Below, piece by piece: positions 1 to 10,957 of a DNA stretch of 64,000 nt. A program made the position numbers and the translations under genes. Location of the stretch: NCBI GenBank assembly GCA_045837725.1, contig JBEWZL010000163.1, forward strand, positions 310,001 through 374,000, given 5' to 3'. Each line of letters starts with the position of its first letter. Positions within the stretch are counted from its first letter, which is position 1. The notes beneath the pieces are model-generated. The model worked only from the letters and a program-made list of their open reading frames with translations. It was not told where the DNA came from and made no database searches. The stretch is from Vermamoeba vermiformis (taxonomy: Eukaryota; Tubulinea; Echinamoebida).

Positions 1-2141
1 GCTCAATCTCGCTGGAGGTGTAGTAAACTTTGGCATTAATTCAAGCACTAGAGTCATCAAGGGTAGTCTCCATCTGGTGGATCGATCTGTTGGTACTTCG
101 GTCAACATTACCAAGTCTGCTATTGGCTTAGTCAGAAATAGTATCAACTTGGGATGTGACCTGGCAGTCGGCGTCGTCGATGTAGGCAAGAACTTGACCA
201 CGGGCGTCATCAAGGTAATTTGCAACAAGATCCCGATCGCACGATCCGAGGCTCGAAATTTCTGCAGAAACTTGCACCAATGCCTTATCCAAAAAGATAT
301 ATGATACATGTCACTAACAATGATATAGAATGTCGAAGGAAAAGTCGAGTACGCAACGGAGACGACCAAGAAGATCCTGCACATCGACATGCCTCGTTTG
401 ATGCCCGCGATGAAGACGCACGCTAAACTCCAGGTACTGCTTCAATCTGCAACTATGCCAGGATATACATATGTTCCATCGACTTTGACTAAATATGTTC
501 CCATCTCTGAACTACAGATCGACGAAGAAGAAAGCCTCATTAATCGTAATAGACTTAAGAAGGCCGTTAAGGGCCACGAGAAGAGCGAAGTCGCCGATTT
601 AACTCGCTTGATGATGGTCGCTGAAGAATGGAACGCTGATGTCAACAAAGAGTCCCCGATCGTCAGCAAAGCCGAAAAGAAAGGACAAAAGAAAGACGTT
701 GGTGTTAAGAAGGCCAAAGCTCCTGAAGCTGCTGGTGCCAAGGCTGGAAAGTACGAACGAGAAGAAGGCCTCGAAAGCAAGAAACGCAAGGTTTCAGAAC
801 ATTTGCCAAGACCACAACTCATCTCGTTGGCGTTCAAGAACGAATTGGCTGAGAAGCGCAGAGACTTCGAGAGAAGACGCCCCAAGCGTCCTTTGAGCGA
901 CAAGCTCAAGCTCGACATTCAATCCCGTCGCAAGGCCTTTGACGAGCGGATGTCACGCCAACAACTCTTCAACGCCACTGAATTCAAGCGCGAGTTGATT
1001 GAAATGCGCCGCGAATTTGATCAAAGACGCGAACTGAAGATTGAAGAACAAAGACATCGACGCGAGGTTGAAATCAAGCGCAAAGAGTTCCAAGAACGTA
1101 AACAACACGACAAAAAATTGAAGAAGCAACACGCCCAAGAAAAGAAGCACGACGAAGAGGTGCGATTGCTGTCGCAAAAGGAGAAGAAACAACGTCAATT
1201 GGAGAACCAACGCAAACACGAAGAAGAAGAGAAACAAACTCACGAGCAACAAGAGTAAGTAAAAAAGATGACACGCTACTAATGATCACGTGACTGATTT
1301 CCTTTTTAGGCAACTGAGAGAGCGCAGAAGACTCGCCAAGGAAGAGAAATTGAAGCGCGATGTTGAAATAAAGCGACGAATGGACTACGAAGAGGCCATG
1401 AAACGCGACGCCGAAAAGAGACAACAACAGAAGCACGAGAAGGAAATTAAAGGCAATAAGATCAACAAAGACAAGATCTGGACTTTGAAGGCCGAGAACG
1501 CTGCTTTGCGCGAAACCCTTGCTCGTTTGAAGGAAGAGAAGTTGATTGCTTACTCCGAGCACTTCCCCACTCTGCCCAAGAAAGAAGAGTCCCTCGAGTC
1601 CTATGAAAAACACCCTGTCGCTGAAAAGCCTAAGCAAGTTGAAAAGCCCAAAGAAGAGCTCAAGAAAGAAAAGCCCAAGCAAATTGAAAAGCCTAAGAAA
1701 GAGCTCAAGAAAGAAAAGCCCGAGTCCGTTCAAAAAGAAAGACTGCCTCTGGATCAGGCGCAAGAAATCATGGCCTCTAATGTCCTGTCCAAGCCCATCG
1801 AAGGCCAAGAAGGCAAGCTCGGCGAGTCCGAACAGGCTAAGGAGGTCGAGAAGCCCGTTGAAAAAGAGGAAGAACTCACGGCCACGGACAAGTACTTTGT
1901 GCAACACGTCGTGCAGCCCAACATTAGCTTCGCTGACGCTGTCAAGATGAACCCTGAAGAAGCTGAACAAAAGCGCAAGCGATTCGAGGAACAACAAGCC
2001 AAGAAAGATGTCGCGCAAGAGTTCCACCGCGACAAGCATGCAGTGGCCCAAGAGGTCGTGTTGCAAGAGATGAAAGCTGCGCCTATCAAGACTGAGAACC
2101 CCTTCGATATTTTGAACCAAGCCGATGCTATTTCTGCTTAA
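1..2141 (+). CDS. Lys/Glu-rich coiled-coil protein, 5' end outside the window
   Basis: Four exons are visible: about 2-214, 329-433, 518-1254 and 1310-2141, joined in one frame by GT-AG introns. The stop is TAA at 2139-2141. The first ~100 visible residues are an amphipathic run with regularly spaced V/I/L, G, K and T (for example AIGLVRNSINLG and VGVVDVGKNLTTGVIK), like the repeats of lipid-surface or LEA-type proteins. The rest is strongly charged and coiled-coil prone, rich in K, E, R and Q, with KR-rich patches such as KKRK that could be nuclear signals. A short direct repeat of the type EKPK..ELKKEKPKQ lies at about 1627-1730. I do not recognise a family. The start codon lies upstream of the window. 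The coding call is solid; function is unknown. Confidence 0.8.
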
Positions 2142-2183
2142 AGTGTAGTTAACCTGGTGTTAAATTTTGTTTTATAGTTTGTA

Positions 2184-2189
2184 AATAAA
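2184..2189 (+). terminator. AATAAA poly(A) signal
   Basis: AATAAA lies about 43 nt after the stop of the Lys/Glu-rich gene in AT-rich sequence, as expected for 3' end formation. Confidence 0.5.
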
Positions 2190-2385
2190 ATACTTAAATA
2201 ACTCGAAGCGAATTTTCAATCAAAAATATCTTGCTCGAGAGCAACACAAGGCTATTCATTGGTAAGGAATCAGACAAAATTTATTAACAATTACATTATA
2301 AATATCCAGTGTTTGGTATTATCCTAACAAAGCTTCAAAATTTCAATTTAGATCTCGGCTATTTCGCTAATGACTAATTTTTCAG

Positions 2386-5147
2386 ATGTGGAACATAATT
2401 GGCAAACGTGTTGTTGTTGCAACCAAGGCAATCCGATCCCATAGTCGGTGGCAGCAATTTAGATCAAGATCGGTGACATACGCCACAACAACCAAAAAAT
2501 ACGAAGAATTATATCAACAATCAATAAATAATCCAGAAAAATTTTGGGGCGATGCGGCAGCACAATCAATTACTTGGTACGAACACAAATCAAGATCTGA
2601 AATTGAAAACTCTGACACAGCGTTTTTCTAATGCGCAAGAATATTAATTAGGTTTAAACCATTTGATCAAGTATTAGATAAGTCTAATCCACCGTTTTAT
2701 CGATGGTTCAAAGGTGGAATAATGAACACGTGTTACAATTGCCTTGACGTACAAGTCCAGCAAGGAAGAGGCGAGCAAACAGCACTAATATGGGACAGTC
2801 CAGTATCAGTACGTTATCTTATTGATATATATTCCTGGAACTAATAAAATATACCGAACAGAATTCAATCAAGAAAATCACGTACAATCAGCTCTTAGTG
2901 GACGTGCGCAAATTCGCCAAAATATTGAAGTCCATGGGTGTGCAGAAAGGTGATCGAGTAGTTATATATATGCCTATGATACCTGAAGCTGCTGTAGCGA
3001 TGTTGGCTTGTGCTCGAATAGGCGCTGTGCACAGCGTAGTTTTCGGCGGTTTTGCATCGGACCAACTCGCGACACGCATTAACCACGCTAAGGCAAAGGT
3101 AGTACTTGGCATCTATACTGCATTGCAATTAATTAGCTTTGTATCTAGATTGTCATTACGGCTAATTTTAGCATCGAACCTACGCACCAAGTCGAGTACA
3201 AACCGATGGTCGATCACGCCATTGAACTATCAGACCACAAGCCCAGTGCGTGCATTGTGTACCACGTAAGACCGTAGTCGTGCGATAGATAATCAGGGTC
3301 TAATAGTTCTCAGAGGGAGATTTCATCTGGCATGAAGATCACGCCGGCACAAATGCACGAAGGATTTGACTTTGATTGGCAGACATTGATGCGCAGTGTC
3401 ACAGTTGACCCAAAGAGGTATACATATATTAAAATAGCACCTAATGTGACTAATTCCTTTCGCAGAGATGACACCGTGGAACATCTCAGCGCTTTGGATC
3501 CGCTGTACATCCTGTATACTTCTGGCACGACAGGTACGATACTTATAGCATTAAATTGCTACCGACGAACTAAATATCTCCCAGGCAATCCCAAGGGTGT
3601 TGTGCGCGACAACGGAGGTCACGCCGTGGCACTGAAGTGGAGTTTGAGTCACGTGTTTGACATTCAGCCCGGTGATGTCTGGTGGGCCGCGTCAGACATT
3701 GGTTGGGCAGTGAGTCACAGTTTGACCGTGTATGGACCTCTGTTGCAAGGAGCAACAGCAATCATGTACGAGGGAAAGCCTGTGGGCACGCCTGATGTAA
3801 GTGAACATATTATTTGTAGAATTCAAAAAGTTGATGCGGTGTGTTGATAGGCGGGTGCATATTGGCGTGTTTTGTCTGAGCACAAAGCCAAGAGTATATT
3901 TGCTGCTCCAACAGCTATTCGTGCAATGAAGCGAGAAGATCCGGAGGGCAAATTAATTACTAAATACGGTAATTTTGCTAACCTGAACCACAATGTCACT
4001 TTCTAATTCATTTTATAGATCTGTCTTCGCTGAGAACGGTGTTTCTCGCAGGGTAAGTGCACACGATTCATTTTTGGTACAAATGGACTGACCAATCACA
4101 GCGAGCGCGTAGATCCAGACACGTTGTTGTGGACTCAATCGCTGTTGAAGGACAAGCCAGTCATCGATCACTGGTGGCAGACAGAGACTGCATGGCCCGT
4201 GTCAGCCAATTCAACGGTCTATGGACTGTTCGATGTCAAGCCTGGCTCGTGTGGCAAACCAGTCCCGGGCTATGACGTGAAGATCTTTGATCCTGACGGC
4301 AATTCTGTGCCTGCTGGTCACTTGGGCGATGTTGTCATTAAGTTGCCGGTAAGTATTAATATCCGATTAGCACGCACCTAATGAAGTTGTTCAGTTGCCT
4401 CCTGGCTGTCTGACAACACTGTATCAAAATGACGCGGGCTTCAAAGAAGCGTATTTCAACACGTACCACGGCTACTACCGCACAGGGTACGACTCGGACT
4501 ATGTATCAATGCGTCCTAACTGATATTTGTACAGCGATGCAGGCATGTTCGACACTGACGGCTACTTGCACATATTGTCACGTGTTGACGACATCATCAA
4601 AGTTGCTGGCCACAGATTGGCCACAGGCAGCATTGAAGAGGCACTGGCTGCGCACCCTGATGTCGCTGAATGTGCCGTGATTGGTGTCGAAGACTCAATC
4701 AAAGGTGAAGTGCCGCTGGGTCTCATAGTGCTCAAGTCAGGCGTGAATAGAGACCACACGCTCATCGTGAGTGAGTGTATTGAGGTAGGTCTTTTGACAC
4801 TTTGACATGTGACACGTGTCAAACAGTAACGCATTTGTTTGCAGCGAGTAAGAGAGCACGTGGGCCCAGTTGCAGCCTTCAGAAAGTGTGTTGTGGTCCA
4901 TCAACTGCCCAAGACTCGGTCAGGCAAGATACTGCGCGCAACTCTAAGACAAATTGCCAACTCACTCGACTTCAAAGTACCGCCCACGATTGGTCCGTTA
5001 GAAGAAAGTTATCTGTATTTATATTGATGTATTCTATTAACAGACAATGCCTCGGCACTCGATCACGTCATTGAACGATTGAACACGATTGGTCACGCTC
5101 AAAAACACAAGGCAAAGGTACGCACGAGCACTGGATCTGGTCTTTAA
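2386..5147 (+). CDS. ACSS3: Propionyl-CoA/acetyl-CoA synthetase, ACSS3-like, probably mitochondrial
   Basis: This enzyme activates a short-chain acid (propionate or acetate) with ATP and CoA through an acyl-adenylate. About 12 exons join in frame. The N-terminus is rich in R/K/S and lacks acidic residues over its first 35 residues, typical of a mitochondrial presequence. It is followed by the ACAS N-terminal motif [10 protein letters not shown]. The ANL core is complete: [22 protein letters not shown], the P-loop [14 protein letters not shown] (split by an intron), [13 protein letters not shown], the adenylate-binding GYYRTGDAG, and the C-terminal acetylatable-lysine motif [23 protein letters not shown] and the overall length favour ACSS3 over ACSS2. 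Intron 1 appears to be only 30 nt (2622-2651). The sequence GTACGC near the end might be a further donor, so the last dozen codons are less certain. Confidence 0.93.
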
Positions 5148-5319
5148 CGTACATTGTCTATCATCCAAACAAATTGGTTGCTCCTTGGTCTGGCGTAATT
5201 GCAACAAAGCGATTTCAGGAATACTATTACTGATTCTAAATGGCTGGTGAATGAGTTTAAACTTTAGAGTCACATCCGTTTGCGAAAGATTAAATTCTAT
5301 CAAACTATTACTTTCCTAT

Positions 5320-6348
5320 TTACATCATATTTACAAAATGATAAGCATATTTAGACCAAAAGAACTTGTGTTTCAATGCCTCCTTTGCCGTGATTCGTCC
5401 GATCGGATCGCCACCGATCAACTCTTCGAGCAAGTCGCAAGTCACGGGACATCCAATTCGCGCATAATATTGTTGTCTGGCCTCGATGGGAATGAGACAA
5501 TTGGGGTACAGTGGACATATGTCTTGGTCGAGCAGCTAAAGCACGGTGTTAGTAAGCTAATTATTTCTGGATGTGCCTTATTTGTTTGGCTTACCAGCTC
5601 TAACATCAGAACTCCTGCATGACGCAGATCGTACTCGCATTTATCGTAATTGATGTCGTGTATATAAGGAGATACTACAGTGTTGTCTCCATCTTCAGTT
5701 TTAGCGAAGTTGATCAAGTAGATGTGTGGCTTGTTGCGTCTTTTGTTCCATCGCCAGGTGATAGATTCGGGACCAATATTCTTATGCAACATCTCTCGCT
5801 TTTGTAGGCAGGCCAGTGCCTTATACAAGAGAGTTAGTCTGGAGGATCACGAATCCACTTGCGGAACGGTACCTTCAATAGCTGGCGCATAACAGTCCTG
5901 GTGTACGGACGAAGTGTAGCTCGACAATAATTATTATAGTGCGGAATTATGAACACGTAACGGTGTAGATCGCGTGAACGTGTTGCCAATTTGGGTTTGC
6001 TGATGTACCGGCATACCGTGCCGAGATGCAATATTACGTGCACGTAACGTTCTCCTCCACGTCCGGCCTTTTGAATGGAAAGACTATACACTTTATCATC
6101 GTTCATAAGAAGAATGTATTTTCTTTCAATTTCGTCGATTGATTGGATTTGCTCCTGGTCGTAGAGCTCATAATTTTGGATTTTAGATTTAATATCCGAG
6201 GCACCACTAAATTATGTTAGTAAGTTTAGTTGAGTTATTAAGAAATCATTTTCGAAACTTACCCTAATCTGGTCAAAAATTCAGCTAAAGTAATTCGAGG
6301 AGATACAAGGGCAATGGACTTTTCCACGCAGCTTGCTATGGTTGCCAT
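5320..6348 (-). CDS. Protein kinase-like protein, predicted pseudokinase
   Basis: Four exons read from ATG at 6348 to TAA at 5320, about 270 aa. The C-lobe layout of a protein kinase is visible: RQLLKALACLQKREMLHKN (alpha-E and catalytic-loop region), then YLINFAKTE where DFG would be, then CEYDLRHAGVLMLEL (alpha-F), and near the end DPIGRITAKEALKHKFF, the classic alpha-H/I ending. The catalytic HRD is HKN and DFG is NFA, so both catalytic aspartates are missing. No clear glycine-rich loop is visible. It is therefore most likely a non-catalytic scaffold or regulator. The family cannot be named. The first exon (MATIASCVEKS...) ends at a donor near 6263. Confidence 0.75.
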
Positions 6349-6718
6349 TGTATTCTTCGTTGTGTTTCACAGACTTTAATTTAAGTTGAACACAAAAAAA
6401 AAACGGCTTGCAGAAAAAGCGGCAAAAACAGTTCGGACTCAGGAAGTATTTTTCGTCGAGGCCTGCGCCGAACAAATTATTATATAGATTACGACCGTCA
6501 GTTCCGTCTTCTCAAACGAACATATTGCCTTAAAAGGCCGCAAGGAAATTTCTTTGGTGACCGTAGGGTGGACAGGATTATCCTAAAGTAATCGAATATT
6601 GACAATGGAGGACATAGAGTCTTTGAACCGAGAAGAATTTAATTCGTCACTGTTGTATTTGTACGTAAGGACGGGTCTGAATTCTTTTATTTCTTTGTTT
6701 CGCCCTTTTTACATTACA
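6349..6718. other. Intergenic region upstream of the pseudokinase gene
   Basis: AT-rich sequence with an A-run at about 6394-6402. A plus-strand mini-ORF (ATG at about 6605, roughly 20 codons before a GTAAGG that could be a donor) has no coding exon that I can join to it. Nothing else is supported. Confidence 0.4.
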
Positions 6719-6913
6719 TTATATTCTATCAGATAGATTGATATTAATCGGAATTAAATTCGAATAAGTAACGTTGTCCCAAGTGCCTGGCGGAGGTCTG
6801 CGCGAGAAGAACGGATCTGAGCTTCGTAAATACAACATGTCGTACTTGTAGCGAATATATATCGTGAACTTCTCCGGCAGTTCTATCTTACGACGCTTAA
6901 TACGCGGGTCATT

Positions 6914-6945
<32 letters not shown>

Positions 6946-7910
6946 CATCGTCGTCGTCTTCTGAGAGATTAAAATGTAATTTGTCCGCGCGGCTAAATGA
7001 CAATCGTACGTTGTCAGCTGTTCTTGGAATTCTATCCGTTATTAATTCATCACAAAATGAGTCTGTTGGTAGCGGCCTGATTAACAAACAAGCCATTATT
7101 AATAATAATTCAAAGTGGATTTGGATGCGGATCTCATAACTTACGATGTTAGTGTGCCAAATGCGCCATATATTATTTCGTTTCCTGGAAGAATTGTTTC
7201 GATGATATTATTAGCACCTAATAAACGTTAGTACGTTAATTCAAGGACGGATCCGTTCCGAATTATTGATCCATTACCTGTGCCACACAGTCTTCGCAAG
7301 TCCATTATATTTCCTGATTTAGACAACGGACTTGGCACTCGATAAAATTGAATGCAACTGCCGCTGTTGAAATAAATAGCAGCGGTGACACCGAAGCCTC
7401 TGTTTGTAGCACCAACTAGCAAAGTAATTGGTTTAGCTGAAACATTCTAAGAAAGAAATAATTAGCACTGCTAATATAATGTGGATTGATAATATGTATC
7501 AAATTTACCTTAATCGTTGTAGTTAGAATGATCTGCTCGCCATATTTGACGGTATCTTTGTTCGTTTTGACCATTATGAGCAAGCCATCCACTGCTGACG
7601 GTTGAATAAAATCCAATAGCTGTTTGTAGCTCACTAATAAAGATAAATAAATTAATTAAAGAATTTTGGTACTTTTTCTGTGCCATCGCAACGAACATCA
7701 AATTTGAACACTCGTTTTCTTACCCTCTTTAGGTGGGTTTGAGTTAATCGCCCATGGATAAAAAATTTCAATCACTTTTTTCCAAGCCAAATCGTTGCTA
7801 AGAAAGGTCGAAATGGATTTGCAAACACATCTGAATCTACGAAGCTTGTCAAAAGGATCATATGCCCGCACTATTATTTCTGTAATAATATCCGAGGGCA
7901 AGCTGTTCAT
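6719..7910 (-). CDS. F-box protein with Asp/Asn-rich linker
   Basis: Five exons on the minus strand, ATG at 7910, TAA at 6719. The N-terminus is an F-box: LPSDIITEIIVRAYDPFDKL, then the cysteine-containing turn RFRCVCKSISTFLSNDLAWK. Such proteins dock on Skp1 in SCF ubiquitin ligases. The middle (SYKQLLDFIQPSAVDG to TLLVGATNRGFGV) looks like a beta-rich domain with no obvious known repeat. The final exon holds a run of Asp then Asn residues encoded by GAC/GAT/AAT repeats at about 6910-6960, followed by the basic patch KRRK. The substrate is unknown. It is one of four F-box genes in this window. Confidence 0.75.
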
Positions 7911-8123
7911 AGTTGTGGTGTTTTAATGCTGGAAACTAGCGAAATGCCTTTGCTTCACACCCACGTGTCCGCAAGAAAATTCCCGGAAATCCGCCAAGCC
8001 CTGGTTGATGTGTGCGATCGCCTGGCATTCTTTGATCAGTCAATAATGAAATACTTTAGGGCTACGTTTCGGCTCTAAGACCAGATCGAGATCTAACTGT
8101 TTTTGTCTTCAAGTCCTATCGTC

Positions 8124-8514
8124 CTATTTCTTAGCGCTGAACTGCTCCCCGTACTGTCGGTGCAACAATTGCTCCAATTTAATGACACGTGTCTGGTGCT
8201 CACGGTCATTTTCATCGCGTTGCCGTTTGACACGTTCTCGCTCTTGTTCCATCACAGCACTCGTCTTCGCAACACTTCTCATAGTCTCTTTGGCATGCTG
8301 CTCTTCTTCGCGGTACAACGTGGACTCTTGCGGCTCGGCATTGGTCTAGCGAACAGATCTAGGTTAGATCCGCTTAGTACTAACACTCAAATCAACTGAC
8401 CTTTTGTGTTTGTTTGCTAATACTCTCTTGCAAGAACTCAATGGGGATTATTTGTGGCTTGATAATTTGATCGATGCGCATCAGCACTTGAGCCAATTCG
8501 AGTGTGGTACTCAT
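8124..8514 (-). CDS. Small coiled-coil protein of unknown function
   Basis: Two exons (about 8512-8514 back to 8401, and 8344 back to 8124) encode about 111 aa from ATG at 8514 to TAG at 8124. The N-terminal half is hydrophobic and helical (LELAQVLMRIDQIIKPQIIP). The C-terminal half is a highly charged helix (VMEQERERVKRQRDENDREH), good for a coiled coil. Size and pattern resemble small complex-assembly subunits such as Mediator or BLOC components, but no family can be assigned. It lies directly downstream of the chaperonin-like gene on the same strand. Confidence 0.6.
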
Positions 8515-8536
8515 CGCTATTTTTCAATCGTTAGAT

Positions 8537-10706
8537 CTAACGTACCAATAATACAAGATACATGAGAGCTATAAATATCATATATAGGTCCATGCTACGT
8601 ACTCTTTTCAATCACGAAATAACTGTCGAGTATGACTGGCCGTTGATTTTCTTCGAATTGATTCGTGTGCGCGCGTATGTTGTGCACGAGCTGATGATGC
8701 ACGCCATTCAATGCCTCAACTATTGCTTCTATTGCACGCACGTGACTGGCGTCTGTGACAGTATTTGATGCTATTTTTAGCTTTTTGATTAGGGCTGTCA
8801 TCCAATGACCCGCGCCTTTGAGCACCTTCAGAGATTTGATTTGTGTGTCACCGACGTGCATTGAATTCGATACTAATAGTAGAGCCTAATAAAAATACAT
8901 ACGGTAGACTTGCTCTTATGATCAATTAATCAATAGCCACTACGTACTTGTTTGGCCAGATCTGAAATGCCAAGGCCTTTCAAAAGGAGATTATACGGCA
9001 TAGTCGTGTAAGTACTCCCATCGTTATTATTATTATTATTCGTATAAATCAATGCCCATTGCTCTTCTCGGCCAATACTATTGTTGTCGTTGATGATAGC
9101 AGCAAAAGGTCCGTAGTACGCTGTTACATTCGAGATCTGACTTTGAGGCTCGGTAATTGGCTTAATAGCACTACAATCCCAATACTCTTCAATAGATATA
9201 TGCCTCTTAAGGTATTTGACCATTTCCTAATTCAGAAATAAAGTTAGATCTAAGAATATAGTGGAGGTATTTAATTTTGAAAAGATCTGAGAAACGTTCA
9301 AAAGTGTTTAAAAATTAATATTATGCTCGTATATGACTAATAATTTAAATATATATGGACTATTTACCTCGCTGGCTTGAAATACAAGCACGCCATAATT
9401 AGTTAGGAGATGTAAGGCAATTGCACCGATAGGCTGCGTGATGAATAAGATCGATGCACCTGATTCGATCACTTTCATAGTAGCAGTTGTTATAATCTAT
9501 ATATAATTAAAATTAGAAAGCTAATTTACGAAAATAAGATCCGGATCTGTTTTGTACTGACCTTTCTGTCCTCTTCTTCGATTCTCATTCGCTCTTCAGT
9601 ACTACCATATACTAATTTAGGCCCTTTTGTCTTATTGGTTGCTAATTTAGATTCTAAACTCGCATGAAGAACAATCGGTTTCGGATTCACAAGCTTCAAT
9701 CCAATTTTAACGTTCACAGCCTACAGTATTATTATTAAGCCGCGTTATAATATATTCTAGTATATATCTTACATTAATAGGCAATATTAGGCCCTTTACG
9801 ATCATATGATGCGAGCCTAAGGACTCTTTTGTGATTGAGTCGGGTAATTGAGGCAATGAATGCAGCGACAGTAAGTTGTAGTTATTAGTATTATAAACAA
9901 TATCGTCATTTAGGGCAACATATTTGCTAAGTCCTGCACTCAATTCCTGTGACAAGAAAGGAATATTAATATTTTGGACAAACAGATCTGCCGAGCGCGT
10001 TGATATCGCTTACTTGAGCAACTCTATCGTCCAACTTGGTGTTAATTACGCTATAGATCAATTGATAGACCTCTTCTTTCGTCTGTTTCGGATCGAGAGG
10101 TACATCCACTGTCAACTGATCGAGTTCAGGCTTCACAATACTCTAAAAGTTGAATTAGCTCGTGCAACATCGTTCGATTATGATACATACTTGATATATA
10201 TCCATTAAAGGCACCAAATGAGGCGGCACGTTTGGATCTTGCGAGTCAAAATCGTTTGCGTAATTCAACGAAGCTTTGTTCGCCGCGCGTATTAATAAGT
10301 ATAAAAATATTATACACAACGCAGATCCATCACGAGTCACAGAATAGACGGAAGAAATCATGCTTCGTAACACGTGCAAGACTGGATGAACAAGATCTGC
10401 TTGCTTTGTAGGCATTTGAAAATTAGTACCACGAGCTCTTATCGTTGTTAAATATTGTTTGTATTGTATGAGTGGATTGTTTCGCTTATTAATTCGCGGT
10501 GTAATTTCAGATGGCATCTGGCCTCTTTTACAAATTTAAACGAATCCGAATCGTACCATTATAAATGTGAACAAGCTATCCGATATATTAATATTCATAG
10601 GTCCATGAGATTGACCAGATCTTTTCTCCTCAACAAGCATGATCTTCATTGAATTTGGTCCGTAGACCTGCTTGGCGATTTCAAAAATAAAACGAATAGC
10701 CTCCAT
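8537..10706 (-). CDS. Highly divergent CCT/TCP-1 group II chaperonin-like protein
   Basis: About seven minus-strand exons keep the order of a chaperonin. The equatorial N-terminus AIRFIFEIAKQVYGPNSMKIM matches the family's LGPxGMxKM region. HPVLHVLRS..VTRDGSALCIIF aligns with the HPAA...GDGTTSVVI segment. The apical segment is KGLILPINV then IGLKLVNPKPIVLH, ERMRIEEEDRK, and VIESGASILFITQPIGAIALHLLTNYGVLVFQ. The C-terminal equatorial part includes VRAIEAIVEALNGVHHQLVHN and RPVILDSYFVIEK. The nucleotide-binding GDGTT is RDGSA and the N-terminal NDG motif is not recognisable, so ATPase activity is doubtful. It could be a fast-evolving CCT paralogue or an MKKS/BBS10-like protein. The extreme C-terminus is uncertain: a stop at 8595, or one more short exon to 8537. 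The start at 10706 is also provisional. Confidence 0.65.
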
Positions 10707-10957
10707 ATTACTATTCGTTTAATATACTGCTATGGTAGTATCATGATTAGTTGAAATAGTTTGTTTTCTAATTTTGGCGAAGGTTGTTGATCGGACAAAA
10801 AACATGCCGTGTGGTGAATCCTAAAGTTTTATTTTAACTGCTTCGAGTGACCACTTGACTATAATATTACAATTCTTCGATTGGGATCACTCATTGAGCT
10901 GGAGCTTCCTTTTTAGAAAATCTTTCCAATAACTAAGAAATTCAAAGAAGCAAACCT

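Noticed and set aside
953-2120. Long Leu/Phe-rich minus-strand ORFs opposite the Lys/Glu-rich gene
   Set aside because: They are mirror images of AAG/GAA-rich codons (CTT/TTC); the plus frame has consistent splicing and composition.
6605-6735. Mini-ORF starting MEDIESLNREEF on the plus strand
   Set aside because: It has a decent start and a GTAAGG, but no joinable second exon, and any extension meets a stop within the F-box gene's 3' end.
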